From Unio delphinus (lineage: Eukaryota > Mollusca > Bivalvia > Unionida > Unionidae): a DNA stretch of 64,000 bases. A program made the translations under genes and the position numbers. The notes beneath the pieces are model-generated. The model ran no database searches and had not been told where the DNA came from. It worked only from the letters and a program-made list of their open reading frames with translations. The stretch is from assembly GCA_029339505.1 (NCBI GenBank), contig JAQISU010000033.1:248001-312000 (forward strand), in the 5' to 3' direction. Of this stretch, positions 63,015-63,151 are shown piece by piece (within the stretch, counting starts at the first letter, position 1; every line of letters begins with the position of its first letter).

Positions 63015-63151
63015 TTTTCTTGAGAGAACAAAATAATTAAATATTAACCTTCGTTTTTAATAATCATCAGCCTTTGATGGAACTTATACAACAATGCCGA
63101 CAGGTTCAAAACTAGAAACAACAACGGCAACATCAACATCTGCTACTACGG
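4..63151 (+). CDS. Multi-exon mucin-like gene built from tandem three-exon units (partial)
   Basis: Each unit carries three short reading segments with GT/AG borders. Exon a is 27 nt (IQQPLETK core), between a TTTACACAGAG acceptor and GTATCAAC or GTGTCAAC. Exon b is 81 nt (FDGTYTTMPTGSKLE, then a Thr/Ser run), between AATCATCAG and GTAAGAATTC. Exon c is 87 nt (ISETTYVEKPEST, then an Ala/Thr/Ser run), between TTTCCTCAG and GTAAGAG. All begin with two and end with one codon base, so every exon is phase 1 to phase 1 and can be skipped or repeated freely. No copy has a stop in these exons. The product would be a Thr/Ser-rich, probably O-glycosylated repeat protein. Ends of the gene, signal peptide and expression are not seen. 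The exon calls come from splice signals, length and frame, not RNA. The Polinton interrupts it within unit 3. Confidence 0.6.
3089..6173 (+). repeat. Array unit 2
   Basis: Exons: a 3092-3118, b 3303-3383, c 5643-5729. Carries the GTGATCATACAG variant near 5510 in place of GTGAGACGAGAG, and TCAACATCG in exon c. Confidence 0.9.
6627..6631. repeat. Target-site duplication CATAC, left copy
   Basis: CATAC lies immediately before the left end. The same five bases follow the right end at 23268-23272. Uninterrupted array units read GAACACATACAAAC here, with a single CATAC, so one copy was added by insertion. Polintons usually make 6-bp duplications; only five bases match here. Confidence 0.88.
6632..6834. 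repeat. Nested 203-bp palindromic-ended unit in the left inverted repeat
   Basis: The outer 203 bases of the left terminal repeat start with the 17-mer AGCAGCAGAGAGGGTGA and end at 6818-6834 with its exact reverse complement. The element end is therefore itself flanked by short inverted repeats and resembles a small MITE. The 17-mer is present four times in the whole element, twice per end. Confidence 0.9.
6632..6873 (+). repeat. Left terminal inverted repeat, 242 bp
   Basis: Begins AGCAGCAGAGAGGGTGA and matches the reverse complement of 23026-23267 with no difference that I could find, including a run of nine A residues. Polinton ends typically begin with AG, as here. The last codons and stop of the packaging ATPase gene (minus strand, ending 6851) lie inside this repeat. 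The termini are expected to be the integrase binding and cleavage sites. Confidence 0.95.
6851..7459 (-). CDS. A32/FtsK-HerA-type genome-packaging ATPase
   Basis: A 202-residue P-loop ATPase. Walker A is GPSGSGKT at residues 12-19 and Walker B is VVYDDI at 91-96. Downstream come an Arg-rich FSRGRHKN stretch (108-115), a possible arginine finger, and a sensor-like VTQRY segment (121-125). This is the layout of poxvirus A32 and Polinton/adintovirus packaging ATPases, which pump DNA into the procapsid. Its length is close to the usual size of the family. It starts at the ATG at 7459, 74 bp from the divergent zinc-ribbon gene, so the two probably share a promoter region. Its 3' end runs into the terminal inverted repeat. 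No break is visible. Confidence 0.93.
   Translation of the reverse strand: MLPNSIRMIIIGPSGSGKTQLLLNLITRWMKWNKLYLIAPSIDDQRCYEVLKDFNEKAKEFQIDEDFIEFITDIEEAPSIDAIDGSINNLVVYDDIMLDNQTNPARIFSRGRHKNTDVIYVTQRYTQIPKVIRDNCNVLCVFNGVDTYTLRNIHQTWCSGDMNHNQFRNFFSHAQSKPHGFVTINLTDPRTRYRIGLDQIFG
7460..7533. promoter_or_regulatory. Divergent intergenic region, likely bidirectional promoter
   Basis: 74 bp separate the start codons of the ATPase (-) and the zinc-ribbon/PLA2 gene (+). It is AT-rich and has TATATAAA-like sequence (TTATATATAAATT at about 7520-7532) just before the plus-strand ATG. The promoter role is inferred from position only. Confidence 0.4.
7534..7731 (+). CDS. Zinc-ribbon protein (N-terminal part of a zinc-ribbon/PLA2 protein)
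   Basis: A 65-residue reading frame with two CxxC knuckles: CVKC at residues 5-8 and CVQC at about 33-36, the second followed by STKKFRF. This is the short zinc ribbon that recurs in Polintons, adintoviruses and large DNA viruses (DUF5679-like, from memory). Downstream the frame becomes Lys-rich and stops soon after a run of nine A residues. An open -1 frame carrying a phospholipase A2 domain starts exactly there. The in-phase heptamer T TTA AAA sits at 7692-7698. I read this as the N-terminus of one longer protein that is either expressed by -1 frameshifting or broken by a one-base loss. Confidence 0.8.
   Translation: MDLYCVKCKKRTGTDDLTTITTKNNRSALSGKCVQCSTKKFRFVSKPKELKEPLKKNEEVISQPS
7671..8063 (+). 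CDS. Parvovirus-type phospholipase A2 domain, no own start codon
   Basis: This frame is open from 7671 to the TAA at 8061-8063 but has no usable ATG before the domain. It shows the Ca-binding loop YCGPGT, then a DKACHLHDVSY segment with the His-Asp pair of secreted and parvoviral VP1 phospholipases A2, then a charged helical tail ending in LMLGAGN. In parvoviruses this domain lets the particle breach the endosomal membrane; related domains occur in some adintovirus-like elements. It follows the zinc ribbon after a -1 shift in the A9 run at 7695-7703 and ends 7 bp before the integrase ATG. The catalytic residues look intact. Whether it is translated depends on the frame change. Confidence 0.82.
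   Translation, partial: TQGTQGTFKKKRGGDIAAKLTKLPGTPWAKYPGEKHLPGYSYCGPGTRLDIRLNDQNHPRPGEEPINAIDKACHLHDVSYKSSNLQHRHLADVKLIHALNAISDKSFKEKLASFLIKSAMKSKLMLGAGN
8071..9021 (+). CDS. Polinton integrase (retroviral-type, rve/DDE)
   Basis: 316 residues from the ATG at 8071, chosen over an upstream in-frame GTG at 8050. The catalytic core follows the DDE pattern: D69 in HQADLLF, D128 in LQIDPGKEF and E163 in AIVERFNK, with 34 residues between the second and third. The C-terminus has the DPIWSV...YKLD block and a final FTRQQLQVIP motif, as in Polinton integrases and retroelement C-terminal domains. It cuts and joins the element ends to target DNA and makes the short target duplication seen here. It begins 7 bp after the PLA2 frame and its 3' end overlaps, tail to tail, the HNH-like end of the polymerase-helicase gene. 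No break is visible. Confidence 0.95.
   Translation: MESIYYSPRGYWRGKSAIHKLASAAKVKKTTAAHWLSKQALWQIYLPPPKQIQFSHFDVTVPNEVHQADLLFLPHDRGYKYALTVVDIASRYKEAEPLKTKSATEVASAFERIYRRSPLHWPNLLQIDPGKEFQGAVLSIMKNHKVTIRRGHTALHRNQAIVERFNKTLAERLFGYQYAKEFIQEKRSREWVKRLPAVITALNNEITRTINMKPINAIKKKSIPEKPQKDFSVSQPILGSNVIVRYLYEQGELEGGTKRATDPIWSVTAHKISSITRSTGRLPIYKLDSTAPQRSFTRQQLQVIPEDTQLPPHGLN
9014..9232 (-). CDS. HNH-like treble-clef tail of the polymerase-helicase
   Basis: An open minus-strand frame with no start codon of its own. It has a CASC knuckle, a central FTVDRKNNNLGHVRNN block and a CLECN knuckle followed by RRKG, then TAA at 9016-9014. This is the pattern of small HNH/endonuclease VII-like treble-clef domains (CxxC, DR-x2-N-x2-GH, CxxCN). 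It follows the helicase after a -1 change in the A11 run; the in-phase heptamer A AAA AAC is at 9235-9229. It overlaps the integrase 3' end by 8 bp in the opposite direction. Confidence 0.7.
   Translation of the reverse strand, partial: KQREFDIDAELIITLKQQQNNHCASCNCIMRWQYSDKDPRQFTVDRKNNNLGHVRNNVMLTCLECNRRKGAS
9199..10590 (-). CDS. Polymerase motif C fused to SF1 DNA helicase
   Basis: Begins right after the in-frame TAG. About 30 residues in is ATDSFYI, the polymerase motif C (T-D-S), followed by NWGSWRIKKE, which resembles the thumb start (LG-x-W-x-x-E) of protein-primed polymerases. After a linker comes an SF1 helicase. Numbering from the alternative TTG codon at 10581, Walker A is GCGGSGKTT (103-111), motif Ia LTPTHRLA (127-134), Walker B WDEID (174-178), motif III GDHGQPPP (203-210), and motifs V/VI are TIHSSQGLT and YLAVSRVRK near the C-terminus. 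Motif III resembles the Pif1/RecD type. The end is Lys-rich at an A11 run, where an HNH-like domain continues in the -1 frame. Confidence 0.85.
   Translation of the reverse strand, partial: YTHLRASMLGYASINLFSMINRFPTTAVRVATDSFYINSKMADFKATGNENWGSWRIKKEMLHDYIPSADITIENNYLESNQCSEFSSASPISDPICLYKTVYLNGCGGSGKTTRVIELFRVSNPNMIVLTPTHRLAREMIQRGVNACTYHSFFRWKGDKWTPERMGEKFIPEIIIWDEIDTVSKDVLKIFLEWLLLKNTKVVMCGDHGQPPPFVGASPHEWLKGFVDYYEEIDTDHRSLDEKLKEFKKLIRLQPDKIQCEIAREIISETPMNEFWEAWRPNDLIIASRKIVRDTLQMKLFELHKQKFATLPVPLCYRPSDTRKQNIEVDIPSLTESGREKKILVLNDIVLVDINVVEDALRANKSPWTLGYAATIHSSQGLTISDTIVWMVDNRIEWSNLVYLAVSRVRKINQLRRIVFDDEIIGGDDEIIGDDNDIIDKKLSGYKQQDKKKNNENLILMLN
10591..11007 (-). CDS. Polymerase segment 4 (motif B region)
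   Basis: 138 residues, helical and basic. GRRIIGKFTQGG occupies the place of motif B in this polymerase group (Lys/Arg plus Gly-rich turn that contacts the incoming nucleotide). It stops at TAG 10593-10591. The same frame continues directly after that stop with the motif C segment, so a single stop codon splits polymerase from polymerase-helicase. Confidence 0.62.
   Translation of the reverse strand: MLDCKMLKSLIVSEAIISYRAQKSVWLPQPDLEKIISEERKLFPDFNEQQIMDWSRQLFEIRNNEAKDLGRRIIGKFTQGGKDDNTRYSSRLIIDNAEYDFVITDLTNRGLYVNRKDAFMSDGTKLGTIVTYTDGYNP
11000..11380 (-). CDS. Polymerase segment 3 with motif A
   Basis: This frame opens after a TAG at 11383-11381. It contains VISVDMIACYPGSF, which fits motif A of family B polymerases (D-x2-SLYP type, first catalytic Asp of the palm), preceded by a Gly-Gly turn (YGHGGLW). 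It ends at a TGA at 11002-11000. The next part of the palm continues in another frame after a +1 change near 11007-11004. Confidence 0.68.
   Translation of the reverse strand, partial: EENAWKPTRSEFLSEVKLSCLEYGHGGLWNTKYTADTVISVDMIACYPGSFLGSGECEKYFKRFGHPTHEMTRVAINGPLPHFDLIGFACVASFEMATGLHPCSYLWIGKHMSEKHWMPIVITVYA
11251..11889 (-). CDS. Polymerase segment 2 (pre-palm region)
   Basis: Open frame that continues the polymerase after the -1 change at the A7 run. The useful part probably ends near 11380, where the adjoining -1 frame becomes open and carries the polymerase-like sequence leading into motif A. The remaining residues down to 11251 look like a shadow. I recognise no catalytic motif within it. 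Confidence 0.55.
   Translation of the reverse strand: MKQHGATIQDIAKLETSLRFPISVRTITGEVLYESKYNKNGTPIQIIDHNEHAWSSAVTIFPRDRTVKYLSQTLFGTEEFFSEQKLFDAIYHLSKKDPVSVWLFHSTSDEECRFDQFVRPNGELYRTEELHNQMKQVASEFSPQSSLGEDNDQLLANCFTLPSVVAHFARKKTRGNQHEVSSYQRSNCLVLNTAMEDYGIQNTPLIPLFQLI
11907..12497 (-). CDS. Polymerase N-terminal segment
   Basis: 196 residues from an ATG at 12497 that is only 24 bp from the divergent zinc-protein start. No strong motif is visible in this piece; its position suggests the N-terminal/exonuclease-side part of the polymerase. It ends in RRKK and a TAA directly after an A7 run that forms the in-phase heptamer A AAA AAA. The -1 frame continues open into the next segment. Confidence 0.6.
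   Translation of the reverse strand: MEEFERLSKIKPWKSVQFNLDRVSDTPKNKILDRTLISKIRDCFNEFKRDGAAHCWSTFRIDGVVDATMNDEKAAVIISNVGEERNFFRIKFLIRDNGKWIIRDKYEPILKGKKTVTVNQDSKPGILTGIDKPYYERSYPVTAVVYGIYPLNDKPDIAKLAPMKYSTGLNCVAARIMEHFTNASRGNKLTDLRRKK
12522..12863 (+). CDS. Cys-rich zinc-binding protein
   Basis: 113 residues with at least three Cys clusters: CNKSC with a following FCWYH (Cys/His), CIRCGVG and CLRCGG. The C-terminal half is Lys/Arg-rich and helical. I recognise it only as a small zinc-knuckle protein, with a pattern seen in other Polinton-type elements. A DNA or RNA binding role is inferred. It starts 24 bp from the divergent polymerase start codon, so the two likely share a control region. 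An internal ATG at 12540 is an alternative start. The frame is intact. Confidence 0.65.
   Translation: MKDLSIMNHCKWLMIGSVTPCNKSCRNEFCWYHMQSFRRGSLGPLPCIRCGVGVRGKSQLCLRCGGKRYRELKRYYDKRIKNTVIDPNDDKIIKTPQDYIQRLIIKLNNELEK
12877..13191 (+). pseudogene. NUMOD4/HNH-type homing endonuclease, frameshifted
   Basis: Pieces of one protein lie in two alternating frames. An ATG at 12877 opens a short frame; a second frame (from about 12912) gives an NYEASRNGIIRTRR segment typical of NUMOD4; and the first frame resumes to give HRFVFEVFNG...NNSLPNLQ, as in HNH endonucleases. The usual VNHIDG core reads VIDDID, so the key Asn-His is absent. Two frame changes and a lost catalytic motif mark it as a dead gene. 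Such genes are common free-riding endonucleases in phage and large viruses. The surviving open part is 12967-13191. Confidence 0.7.
13226..13419 (+). repeat. Diverged ~200-bp direct repeat, copy 1
   Basis: Opens ATTGTGATTTAGCGGCTGGG, continues through AAGAAAAGAAAT, ACCGTGAAACACCATTA and ACACACCCTGTGGATTGC, and closes CTCCCTTAGATTGTGTT. Further copies are at 13436-13640 and 13978-14184. Confidence 0.8.
13436..13640 (+). repeat. Diverged ~200-bp direct repeat, copy 2
   Basis: Same landmarks as copy 1 (GATTCAGCGGCTGGG, ACCGTGAAACACCATTA, CCTGTGGATTGC). It carries an extra TTTTCAAACAATTATATTC segment that copy 3 also has, so copies 2 and 3 are closer in that part. Confidence 0.8.
13978..14184 (+). 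repeat. Diverged ~200-bp direct repeat, copy 3
   Basis: Starts ATTGTGATTCAGCGGCTTGG and shares ACACACTCTGTGGATTG with the other copies. It runs straight into the MITE-like inverted repeat at 14187. Confidence 0.75.
14187..14358. repeat. MITE-like inverted repeat, ~172 bp
   Basis: The arm GGGGCTTTCAAAGGCCAATC at 14204 onward pairs with a reverse-complement arm ending near 14348 (GGATTGGCCTTTGAAAATCA). A four-base gap and flanking ATGAAA/TTTCAT extend the match. The loop has an inner CCACGC/GCGTGG stem. No coding capacity. It could be a small non-autonomous transposon or a structured control element. Confidence 0.65.
14415..14570 (+). repeat. 70-bp tandem repeat, about 2.2 copies
   Basis: Copies begin TCCTTAATTA at 14415, 14485 and 14555, and share GTATATGTATACCTACAATC and TATATACGGTATTTGTGCTG. 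The third copy breaks off after AAGTATATG. The first two differ at about one base near the start. Confidence 0.9.
14613..14840 (+). CDS. Doubtful 75-residue ORF
   Basis: An ATG-started frame just after a promoter-like stretch (GTCACGTCAC near 14575 and AAGATGGCG over the start codon, a YY1-like motif). The product has five Cys and no motif I recognise. It lies in the repeat-rich zone and may be a chance frame. I give it only because nothing else explains these 230 bp. Confidence 0.2.
   Translation: MAFATLGLPSGDVCFGFPLGLLGCEGNQGVPKMCCRIYVTSRSFHVNIPSCDSNPLFDELDSLLGEYVSGECKYK
15080..15342 (+). repeat. 33-bp minisatellite, about 8 copies
   Basis: Copies of a unit with landmarks TATTTATATATACAGAATTA and ATTTTAAAAAA. 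The first four are nearly identical, while later ones read ACAGACTGA and degrade toward the end. The long open frame across it (15030-15329, repeating IYIYRINFKK) is a by-product of a period divisible by three. Confidence 0.93.
15394..15750 (+). CDS. Hypothetical protein, 118 residues
   Basis: First gene of the plus-strand right half, ATG at 15394. The protein is charged and helical, with no membrane segment. The C-terminal stretch (IVEGIRKELGN ... INSKIKNLRALI-like, residues about 80-115) faintly recalls the TFIIS central domain (acidic helix, then Y-x-K-x-R-x-NL). No zinc ribbon follows, so I do not assign that function. Base composition matches its neighbours and it is intact. It is followed by a 0.5-kb structured non-coding stretch. 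Confidence 0.5.
   Translation: MNSENMNSIIVEIAKLKNQDIKLSDGLNPDQIKSDFQDIEYGVSTNKYMLPKKYALIKKIQNSIRDSLAFSSEVDVFVPLYTIVEGIRKELGNEYQLKKEVNSKIKNLRALIQENELF
15751..16263. promoter_or_regulatory. Structured non-coding region with repeated hairpin modules
   Basis: No gene. A 38-bp module beginning TCCCTATGGAAAATCCAATG is at 15901-15938 and recurs at 16051-16088 (TCCTTATGG...), both ending ACTACTTGAC. Two hairpins of the form AAAATCTC-YTT-GAGATTTT occur at about 15784-15802 and 16092-16110. A 20-base perfect palindrome AAAGTTCTTTTAAGAACTTT at 15881-15900 interrupts copy 1 just before the module. It precedes the morphogenesis block, so a control or leader role is possible but unproven. Confidence 0.55.
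16264..16923 (+). CDS. Polinton conserved hypothetical, N-terminal frame
   Basis: 219 residues. The N-terminal 70 residues (LQERQSLQTDF, then EELFKPITTTTKQ) match the style of a hypothetical protein found in many Polintons and adintoviruses just upstream of the capsid genes. The middle is a Lys/Glu-rich likely coiled coil (residues about 60-130). The genuine part probably ends near 16845: at the A7 run 16837-16843 the overlapping -1 frame takes over with protein-like sequence. The codons ATA AAA AAA give an in-phase A AAA AAA heptamer. The last 25 or so residues are therefore likely a shadow. Function unknown; a virion scaffold or core role is inferred from position. Confidence 0.65.
   Translation: MVNEALTTRLARERLDAIKKFIPIRDSVRNKLQERQSLQTDFAAGSEELFKPITTTTKQIVSTLSEQGKKQEETFLPVLEKIAKRTKQTKKSLKTLPVDIVATSRQQQKKEQVLEELGAIARKQEEEEDVTISKMYSPQSIFTNYSYNIIKSFKNDNNLIKFTVWNFALDQREIAVNKEYKEYIKNDENWIKKYTWQTVVDLKSQKVTAMILRVLKTKY
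16830..17237 (+). CDS. Polinton conserved hypothetical, C-terminal frame
   Basis: 135 residues, continuing the previous protein after a -1 change at the A7 run. It has an acidic patch (EDEEESTED), then an LPERL/AGN-like helical segment (LSDISRLEVL ... NNSPEIINEAADIC ... LFAGGIMD) of the kind that ends this family. LIGG-K at residues 80-84 fits the adenain cleavage consensus (M/I/L)-x-G-G-x. The ATG at 16830 may not be a real start. It ends 34 bp before the next gene. Confidence 0.6.
   Translation: MDKKIYLANRGRFKITEGNRNDFESFKDKVLSKINQMNIVVKEDEEESTEDKYLGSGIVENTSVTCPGNILSDISRLEVLIGGKRAENNSPEIINEAADICRRLFAGGIMDINVYRELIAELVENHKDAHGYYSD
17272..17712 (+). CDS. Small basic core/minor virion protein (pVI/pX-like)
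   Basis: 146 residues with a Tyr-rich N-terminus, a hydrophobic, amphipathic stretch (GLGNTILGFFSRTAPKVMPL, residues about 30-50), a central helical segment and a strongly basic C-terminus (FKKPRRKR). IAGS-G at residues 134-138 fits the adenain consensus (M/I/L)-x-G-x-G, with the cut just before the basic tail. Size, charge and position directly upstream of the major capsid gene match minor core or cement proteins of adenovirus-like elements. The exact role is inferred. Confidence 0.6.
   Translation: MIIHYNHDKPTPVYVVNSRFPVYRAYYGDGLGNTILGFFSRTAPKVMPLAKQLGMKAIDVIRDKGISTVGDLAGKAFSTAKDKITSLVRRKKKPLPSTEEMPASVSKIINNAVDEKLASMVNQEDQNNMTANMIAGSGFKKPRRKR
17767..19188 (+). CDS. Double jelly-roll major capsid protein (hexon)
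   Basis: 473 residues, intact. It is rich in beta-strand patterns throughout with no membrane segment. Segments typical of Polinton capsid proteins are visible: NNGIMALFESARYLIDGKEI (residues about 86-105), then CAIPLHHIFGFC with VIYGAKHTVALVR around 205-240, which marks the strand and loop boundary of the first jelly roll, and a second beta-rich half ending in DIHFRARVTRPGG. Near the C-terminus LEGV-G fits the adenain cleavage consensus. This trimeric shell protein forms the hexagonal capsomers. It sits between the basic core protein and the membrane-active protein, with the penton gene at the end of the same block. Confidence 0.88.
   Translation: MFKRSPDPAFDMDAPVRKDDSVRDFQFYSYHAVQPDLRSRIELQVHDTSKYFLPCEAFIEVEGELVTNDAAHNDPPYDISQTTRVGFVNNGIMALFESARYLIDGKEIESIDREVDVATTIIGLARYSDDYTRSTGPSMMFAKDITDNAEHNQYSRVKAAHASSANPAPAGYTRPASDFDVINTITTYNLGFATRVATLQGQRRQFSCAIPLHHIFGFCRNVRKVIYGAKHTVALVRKGTDNDAIWRDAGVPDGKVVLTKLSLWMPVLTPSITAEGKLLSFMDQGGKSLLSWLSVTTDTKQDNVDGTFTWHLASKQGISAPRHIFIALQNNARVGNQQRSHMIFDQLGVNEVSLRINGHQGPSEDVQLDYGQNHIARVYHNLLSFMARDQNVDTGLQISQYDFKNLYPIYYFSLEHLDLTRQSVVDIHFRARVTRPGGIANYRAVAVILSDKSMLLEGVGGRMRFIDAPVENL
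19222..19746 (+). CDS. Membrane-active minor virion protein (pVI/pX-like)
   Basis: 174 residues from ATG 19222 (19231 also possible). The N-terminal half carries two TPGQIKKLQ and TTRQVKHFNDA-type repeats around MTGG-A (residues 40-44), a site that fits the adenain consensus. Then comes a strongly hydrophobic Ala-rich helix (FPLFAAIPALVAAAAPAVAK, about 87-106) and a Gly/Lys-rich basic segment. This arrangement recurs in Polintons next to the protease and resembles the membrane-lytic pVI of adenovirus. The last 36 residues are odd: GRSVHG...LRLPGT is repeated with a 20-residue period (139-154 and 159-174). It overlaps the upstream extension of the protease frame. Confidence 0.7.
   Translation: MYKMSYSVISVALTPGQIKKLQSESAKKCGTTITLKPNQMTGGANKLSLTTRQVKHFNDAFKDKKGVQITLSSAAIKNMIKTGGIFPLFAAIPALVAAAAPAVAKAAALGVVGGLGTKAVQSIAESYEPKKGRGYKKKGRSVHGLGLRLPGTPYSWYSGRSVHGSCLRLPGTVY
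19761..20183 (+). CDS. Adenain-type maturation protease (peptidase C5-like)
   Basis: 140 residues from ATG 19761; the next ATG at 19770 begins MSNFDL and is also plausible. The active-site layout is that of Polinton and adenovirus proteases: His53 in GTHWVAY, Asp68 in YFDSYGL, Gln97/98 as the oxyanion-hole candidate, and Cys105 in PICGSEVLN. The N-terminal FRGVFMKDQLP and GIINLDNS segments are also typical. It trims capsid precursors; candidate cleavage sites of the right type are present in the products of four genes around it. Part of its upstream frame overlaps the preceding gene, which is why the later start is preferred. It is intact. Confidence 0.93.
   Translation: MVPMSNFDLMDAAKKLVIKNFRGVFMKDQLPHQPNKTETGIINLDNSTGPGTHWVAYAIDPRGIVYFDSYGLAPPKEFMRYIKQFQMKTWYSTLPTQQINDPPICGSEVLNVLDAISASRKSPHIVVNDYTSNRFLERDI
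20190..20759 (+). CDS. Fibre-like protein, shaft part
   Basis: 189 residues with a 31-residue repeat: QGKLK-S/T-SNISLDDI-F/L-VKQQNAIE starts at about 54 and 85, and a partial third copy starts at 116. The flanks are helical and likely coiled coil. At nucleotide level the repeat has a 93-bp period. The frame ends at TAA 20757-20759, but the same frame continues open afterwards into a beta-rich segment to 21128, so one stop codon splits a protein of about 312 codons. A repeated shaft before a compact beta-rich end suggests a trimeric fibre at the capsid vertices. The assignment rests on architecture and on its place between protease and penton. Confidence 0.6.
   Translation: MIDIWGRPLKPKPDDTATPDSIKDIKKKIKDEIAETLNLVNVDLNEIVVFQDKQGKLKSSNISLDDIFVKQQNAIENTVALFSDQGKLKTSNISLDDILVKQQNAIEDTIALFSDQGKLKPGVLFSTITDRFKTLNDSALELETLQSKTEEHIKQFTAFRRNIIDKFIGTTFDKIELKLPDIKKSIDET
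20760..21128 (+). CDS. Fibre-like protein, C-terminal beta-rich part after an in-frame stop
   Basis: In frame with the shaft ORF; the first ATG after the stop is at 20796 (110 residues). It is rich in alternating hydrophobic and Ser/Thr residues (KLDITATVKGIYRLTLVT, then a Ser cluster, then WYVEFVANLSKS), which suggests a small beta-sandwich head. I recognise no named family. The TAA is followed by AAC, not a known readthrough context, so loss by mutation is the simplest reading, but separate expression from 20796 cannot be excluded. Confidence 0.5.
   Translation, partial: NFIEAVKGDLSRMITTIEKTKIPHEKTNNLVYTIQHGSLEWSPTNNKLDITATVKGIYRLTLVTPLSQFNISSSSSSGVNNTISTIIDKDRTEKFTITSTDKDLVRVSTTWYVEFVANLSKS
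21158..21802 (+). CDS. Hydrophobic two-helix virion protein
   Basis: 214 residues. A basic helical N-terminus (residues 8-37) is followed by two hydrophobic helices around 45-65 and 68-87 (VYAVSGVITGAGIILSSVTM; APIAVPICISAATTIAGIIS), then a helical segment with ISESEFSAMVDIYNSAMSKL (about 128-148). This helix order recurs in a conserved Polinton ORF of unknown function next to the penton gene. The last 64 residues overlap the start of the minor capsid gene in another frame and look low in complexity, so the functional part probably ends near residue 150. A membrane-interacting role is inferred. Confidence 0.62.
   Translation: MISSSQYRYDQVREYQTRLKTLSEEYAMKIKKYRRRITAIDVTVYAVSGVITGAGIILSSVTMMAPIAVPICISAATTIAGIISIITKKISSCSQRKLQDYIIQFHVVSTAYSQLSSLISSSLDDTIISESEFSAMVDIYNSAMSKLEIQHEYNNNDNTDGITSTNSGEHKPSTNKHDLNNLNESRIQCQFPLSSPSEGDSASKITSIPQLAKY
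21609..22973 (+). CDS. Penton-like minor capsid protein
   Basis: 454 residues. The N-terminus has the penton signature: VPVKEIALAKLRVYHSWPNI, then VSIPTGSYQIEQINNEFARR (about 95-114) and a TVLGWL segment. The C-terminus completes the jelly roll (INFERSNQ, ILYSFAPIAPPGFLIIESP, then LTDQSNNLIDLQEEVLQVSL). Between them lies an insertion of about 200 residues, charged and helical (roughly 165-365), which makes this protein longer than the usual Polinton penton. This pentameric vertex protein would bind the fibre. The start at 21609 overlaps the previous gene by 194 bp; the ATG at 21624 is an alternative. It is intact. Confidence 0.86.
   Translation: MSIITMTTQMELLQQIVENTNPVQTSMISITSTNPEFSVNFPSPVPVKEIALAKLRVYHSWPNIRSKSFGGQQPNNSLVFANKNKPDGTPDWNVVSIPTGSYQIEQINNEFARRIKSITGKESKIAITVHEPTLSSAIEISTEGYVVDIYQSSIRTVLGWLEIPPGGKTVKLPEPQKTDYITDRIKSDNPIKSYKDYNKWELFNGIVENNVVKFVPRQNKITENFTAMEYDFLLLLISIKSGTLTRDEFISVVEICNKIINDMETFHSQIIQEILGDDNPKTRTEFAMKGNIRVEDIREFKLPGYNISELQKSLSDAIDEGFKKIHDTWKKTPSQPQTIILKHNNDPDGGGRHIAPFNVNISTVIALNLVCDVIEGSYQINFERSNQAQQGYILYSFAPIAPPGFLIIESPVNPVYTRCHNNSLTRINFKLTDQSNNLIDLQEEVLQVSLLVKS
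22974..23025. other. Short 3' spacer with hairpin
   Basis: 52 bp between the minor capsid stop and the right terminal repeat. It contains the small hairpin CTTTCA-TCC-TGAAAG (22992-23006) and two TTTTCGTC repeats. It could mark the transcript end; this is position only. Confidence 0.3.
23026..23267 (-). repeat. Right terminal inverted repeat, 242 bp
   Basis: Reverse complement of 6632-6873, ending with CTCTCTGCTGCT at the insertion boundary. It contains the same nested 203-bp unit as the left end. A 52-bp spacer separates it from the stop of the minor capsid gene. Confidence 0.95.
23065..23267. repeat. Nested 203-bp palindromic-ended unit in the right inverted repeat
   Basis: Mirror copy of the unit at the left end. 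The 17-mer AGCAGCAGAGAGGGTGA is at 23065-23081 and its reverse complement ends at 23267. Confidence 0.9.
23268..23272. repeat. Target-site duplication CATAC, right copy
   Basis: CATAC follows the right end of the element, then the array continues with AAACGAATATG. Most other units read AAACAAATATG, so one substitution lies four bases outside the duplication. Confidence 0.88.
25854..28938 (+). repeat. Array unit 4
   Basis: Exons: a 25857-25883, b 26068-26148, c 28408-28494. Pairs with unit 10; both carry AACAATTGACTTCCATAAAAG and TTAAGACATGAG. Confidence 0.9.
28939..32038 (+). repeat. Array unit 5
   Basis: Exons: a 28942-28968, b 29168-29248, c 31508-31594. Pairs with unit 11; both have GATCACATTCGC and TTTCTGTCGC. 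Longest plain (TTA)n among units 4-9 (about 29049-29115). Confidence 0.9.
32039..35140 (+). repeat. Array unit 6
   Basis: Exons: a 32042-32068, b 32271-32351, c 34610-34696. The (TTA)n tract is interrupted by GTAGTA. Pairs with unit 12; both have AATAAAACTATTCGG with one A fewer than other units, and TATATTCCGCC. Confidence 0.9.
35141..38228 (+). repeat. Array unit 7
   Basis: Exons: a 35144-35170 with a GTGTCAAC donor, b 35358-35438, c 37698-37784. Pairs with unit 13; both have GGAGTATTAATAC and ATGTATGAATGTGTG. Confidence 0.9.
38229..41298 (+). repeat. Array unit 8
   Basis: Exons: a 38232-38258 with a GTGTCAAC donor, b 38428-38508, c 40768-40854. Pairs with unit 14; both have CTGTCATTTTC, GTGTTGGAG and CCGAGAAGTG. 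Confidence 0.9.
41299..44339 (+). repeat. Array unit 9
   Basis: Exons: a 41302-41328, b 41504-41584, c 43809-43895. (TTA)n ends in a CCTTCTTGAGAG variant. The 5' three quarters pairs with unit 15, and the 3' part resembles unit 3. It lacks the Polinton. Confidence 0.9.
44340..47421 (+). repeat. Array unit 10
   Basis: Exons: a 44343-44369, b 44551-44631, c 46891-46977. Higher-order partner of unit 4 at an offset of 18,486 bp. Confidence 0.9.
47422..50518 (+). repeat. Array unit 11
   Basis: Exons: a 47425-47451, b 47648-47728, c 49988-50074. Partner of unit 5 at an offset of 18,483 bp. A private change CTAAAACAAAG lies near 50238. Confidence 0.9.
50519..53623 (+). repeat. Array unit 12
   Basis: Exons: a 50522-50548, b 50754-50834, c 53093-53179. 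Partner of unit 6 at 18,480 bp. Its (TTA)n interruption is one GTA, against two in unit 6. Confidence 0.9.
53624..56705 (+). repeat. Array unit 13
   Basis: Exons: a 53627-53653, b 53835-53915, c 56175-56261. Partner of unit 7 at 18,483 bp; its (TTA)n is shorter. Confidence 0.9.
56706..59775 (+). repeat. Array unit 14
   Basis: Exons: a 56709-56735, b 56905-56985, c 59245-59331. Partner of unit 8 at 18,477 bp, with private changes GGTCCTATTC and AATTAGTTG. Confidence 0.9.
59776..62841 (+). repeat. Array unit 15 (hybrid)
   Basis: Exons: a 59779-59805, b 59978-60058, c 62310-62396 (acceptor TTCCTTAG). Matches unit 9 up to about 61,990, then stops sharing its markers: the 28-base deletion is absent at 62041 and the GTGATCATACAG variant appears near 62175. 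Confidence 0.9.
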
